From NCBI GenBank assembly GCA_003266065.1, contig MUZY01000249.1:10726-17929 (forward strand): a DNA stretch of 7,204 nt, in the 5' to 3' direction. The notes under the pieces were generated by a model. It had not been told where the DNA came from. It saw only the letters and a list, made by a program, of their open reading frames with translations, and made no database searches. This document shows positions 6,593 through 7,204 of the stretch, in pieces. How positions within the stretch are numbered: the stretch's first letter is position 1; each line of letters starts with the position of its first letter. Position numbers and translations under genes: made by a program. The DNA comes from Methanosphaera sp. rholeuAM130 (lineage in GTDB: Archaea; Methanobacteriota; Methanobacteria; Methanobacteriales; Methanobacteriaceae).

Positions 6593-6641
6593 TTGCTTGA
6601 TAGTGGGAAACTATCTGAAAATATGACTCGATTTTAAGCAA
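6593..6641. other. Nested stem-loop in the spacer
   Basis: An outer stem TTGCTT/AAGCAA (6593-6598 with 6636-6641) encloses a 6-base hairpin GATAGT/ACTATC (6599-6604, 6610-6615, loop GGGAA) that abuts the outer stem. It could be a 3' processing or stability structure for the upstream gene's transcript, or part of a small RNA; strand is unknown. Confidence 0.3.
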
Positions 6642-6667
6642 ATGGGTAATTTGAAGTAATTGATTTT

Positions 6668-6704
6668 AAAAAAAGATAAAATGGAAGAATAATTAATAAT
6701 CTTC
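6668..6704 (-). terminator. Probable U-rich terminator of the upstream adhesin-like gene
   Basis: Just downstream of the TAA at 6716, the minus strand has a weak stem (GAAGA/TCTTC, arms 6700-6704 and 6684-6688) followed by a run of seven T (plus-strand A run 6668-6674). Archaeal termination relies mainly on the U-tract, which is present. A second stem (AAGAAT/ATTCTT, 6708-6713 with 6721-6726) overlaps the stop codon. Confidence 0.5.
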
Positions 6705-6715
6705 TTTAAGAATAA

Positions 6716-7204
6716 TTAAGATTCTTCTTTTACAACAGTTAACGTTGCTTCAGCCGTTACTCTGTCACCGCTTGACGGCATGTATACAGCTGTTATGGTG
6801 TAGTCTTTTGCTTTGTAGTTTTCAGGTATGGTGTAGTCCATAGTTGCCTGGCCGTTTACTACTTTTGCATAGATTACCTTGCCGTTTTCATCTTTAACGG
6901 TTTTACCGTTTATTTTAAAGATTATCTTGCCTGTATTTATGCTGCTGTCACTAAGGGTTGCTTCAAGGGTAACAGTGGAACCTGCCGTTGCCTGAACGTC
7001 ATTGGTTGTCATAGTTACTTCTTTTGATGTAACTGTTATTGTAGATACTTCCGAATCTATACGGGCTACTTTGCTTGAACCTGTATATGTTGCTTTTATG
7101 CTTAGTTCACTGTCAGCCCAACTGTCAGGAACTACGAAGTTTTCTATAGTGGCAACGCCGTTAACTACTTTTGCATAGATTACCTTGCCGTTTTCATCCT
7201 TGAC
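6716..7204 (-). CDS. C-terminal end of a second adhesin-like protein with Ig-like repeats (start beyond window)
   Basis: The frame is open from the right edge to the TAA at 6718-6716, giving 162 residues. They form the end of one and the whole of a second bacterial Ig-like domain (Big_3/Big_5 style), about 102 residues apart. Both copies carry KDENGKVIYAKVVNG, followed by beta-strand-rich sequence ending near TITVTS in the first and TLTVVKEES in the second. Such domains are stalks or spacers in secreted and surface proteins, so this is read as the stalk end of another adhesin-like protein, exported and extracellular. It stops just after the last Ig strand with no hydrophobic anchor or sorting motif, so attachment to the cell must come from elsewhere or be non-covalent. 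The Met at 7012-7010 is inside the Ig repeat and is not the start. It lies 764 bases upstream of the large gene on the same strand; a separate transcript is more likely than an operon. Confidence 0.88.
   Translation of the reverse strand, partial: VKDENGKVIYAKVVNGVATIENFVVPDSWADSELSIKATYTGSSKVARIDSEVSTITVTSKEVTMTTNDVQATAGSTVTLEATLSDSSINTGKIIFKINGKTVKDENGKVIYAKVVNGQATMDYTIPENYKAKDYTITAVYMPSSGDRVTAEATLTVVKEES
6851..6898 (-). repeat. 48-base direct repeat, copy 1 (upstream gene)
   Basis: Matches 7157-7204 at 45 of 48 bases, 306 bases (102 codons) away in the same frame. It encodes the VKDENGKVIYAKVVNG segment of the Ig repeat. The match reaches the window edge, so the true repeat may be longer. 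Confidence 0.9.
7157..7204 (-). repeat. 48-base direct repeat, copy 2 (upstream gene)
   Basis: Partner of the copy at 6851-6898, differing at three bases. It lies at the first visible codons of the upstream adhesin-like gene and is cut by the window edge. Confidence 0.9.

Larger units (their letters stand above)
5952..6715. other. AT-rich intergenic spacer between two adhesin-like genes
   Basis: This 764-base stretch has no convincing large gene. Apart from the elements listed separately it is simple AT-rich sequence with many A or T runs, such as nine T at 6290-6298. G-rich patches stand out at 6016-6026 and 6410-6426. No transposon ends, tRNA or known RNA family were recognised. Confidence 0.7.

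Noticed and set aside
6716..7012. A complete 98-residue gene starting at 7012
   Set aside because: The Met is inside an Ig-like repeat and the same frame stays open to the right edge with a second copy of the repeat upstream, so this is the tail of a larger gene.

Overview
The window looks like archaeal DNA from the Methanobacteriales, most likely Methanosphaera or Methanobrevibacter. I infer this from the protein family, not from a marker gene. Both coding regions are on the minus strand and have the features of the large adhesin-like proteins (ALPs) of gut methanogens: a Sec signal peptide, very high Asn/Thr/Ile content, stacked parallel beta-helix repeats and bacterial Ig-like domains. Coding DNA is moderately AT-rich, while the spacer between the genes is extremely AT-rich.

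Layout. Bases 1-5951 (minus) are one uninterrupted reading frame that I read codon by codon: 1983 complete codons with no stop, running off the left edge, so the C-terminus is missing. In order the protein has a signal peptide (1-26), an Asp/Ser/Thr/Lys-rich linker (27-70), an Asn-rich helix start, a seven-copy beta-helix array (about 178-760), Chlamydia-Pmp-like GGAI/FxxN repeats (about 760-1025), an Ig-like insert (about 1101-1185), two paralogous cap-plus-beta-helix modules (1192-1600 and 1633-1865), and the first of what is probably a C-terminal series of Ig-like domains. Bases 5952-6715 are a 764-base spacer. Bases 6716-7204 (minus) are the last 162 codons of a second ALP whose start lies beyond the right edge; it ends in Ig-like repeats.

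The spacer holds candidate promoter elements for the large gene, several inverted repeats that would make a structured leader, a possible 31-codon plus-strand ORF behind a GGTG-type ribosome binding site within a G-rich patch, a nested stem-loop, and the probable U-rich terminator of the upstream gene. No tRNA, rRNA, CRISPR array, transposase or defence gene is visible.

The two genes form a same-strand array of surface proteins. Both are expected to be exported through Sec and displayed on the pseudomurein cell surface, where ALPs are thought to mediate contact with bacteria, protozoa, host surfaces or polysaccharide. The most informative signals are inside the proteins: repeat units whose lengths differ by whole helix rungs (73 versus 90 residues), a 51-base duplication that appears to have added one rung, a duplicated cap domain, and a near-identical 48-base repeat in the upstream gene. 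Together these suggest surface proteins that change length by repeat gain and loss.
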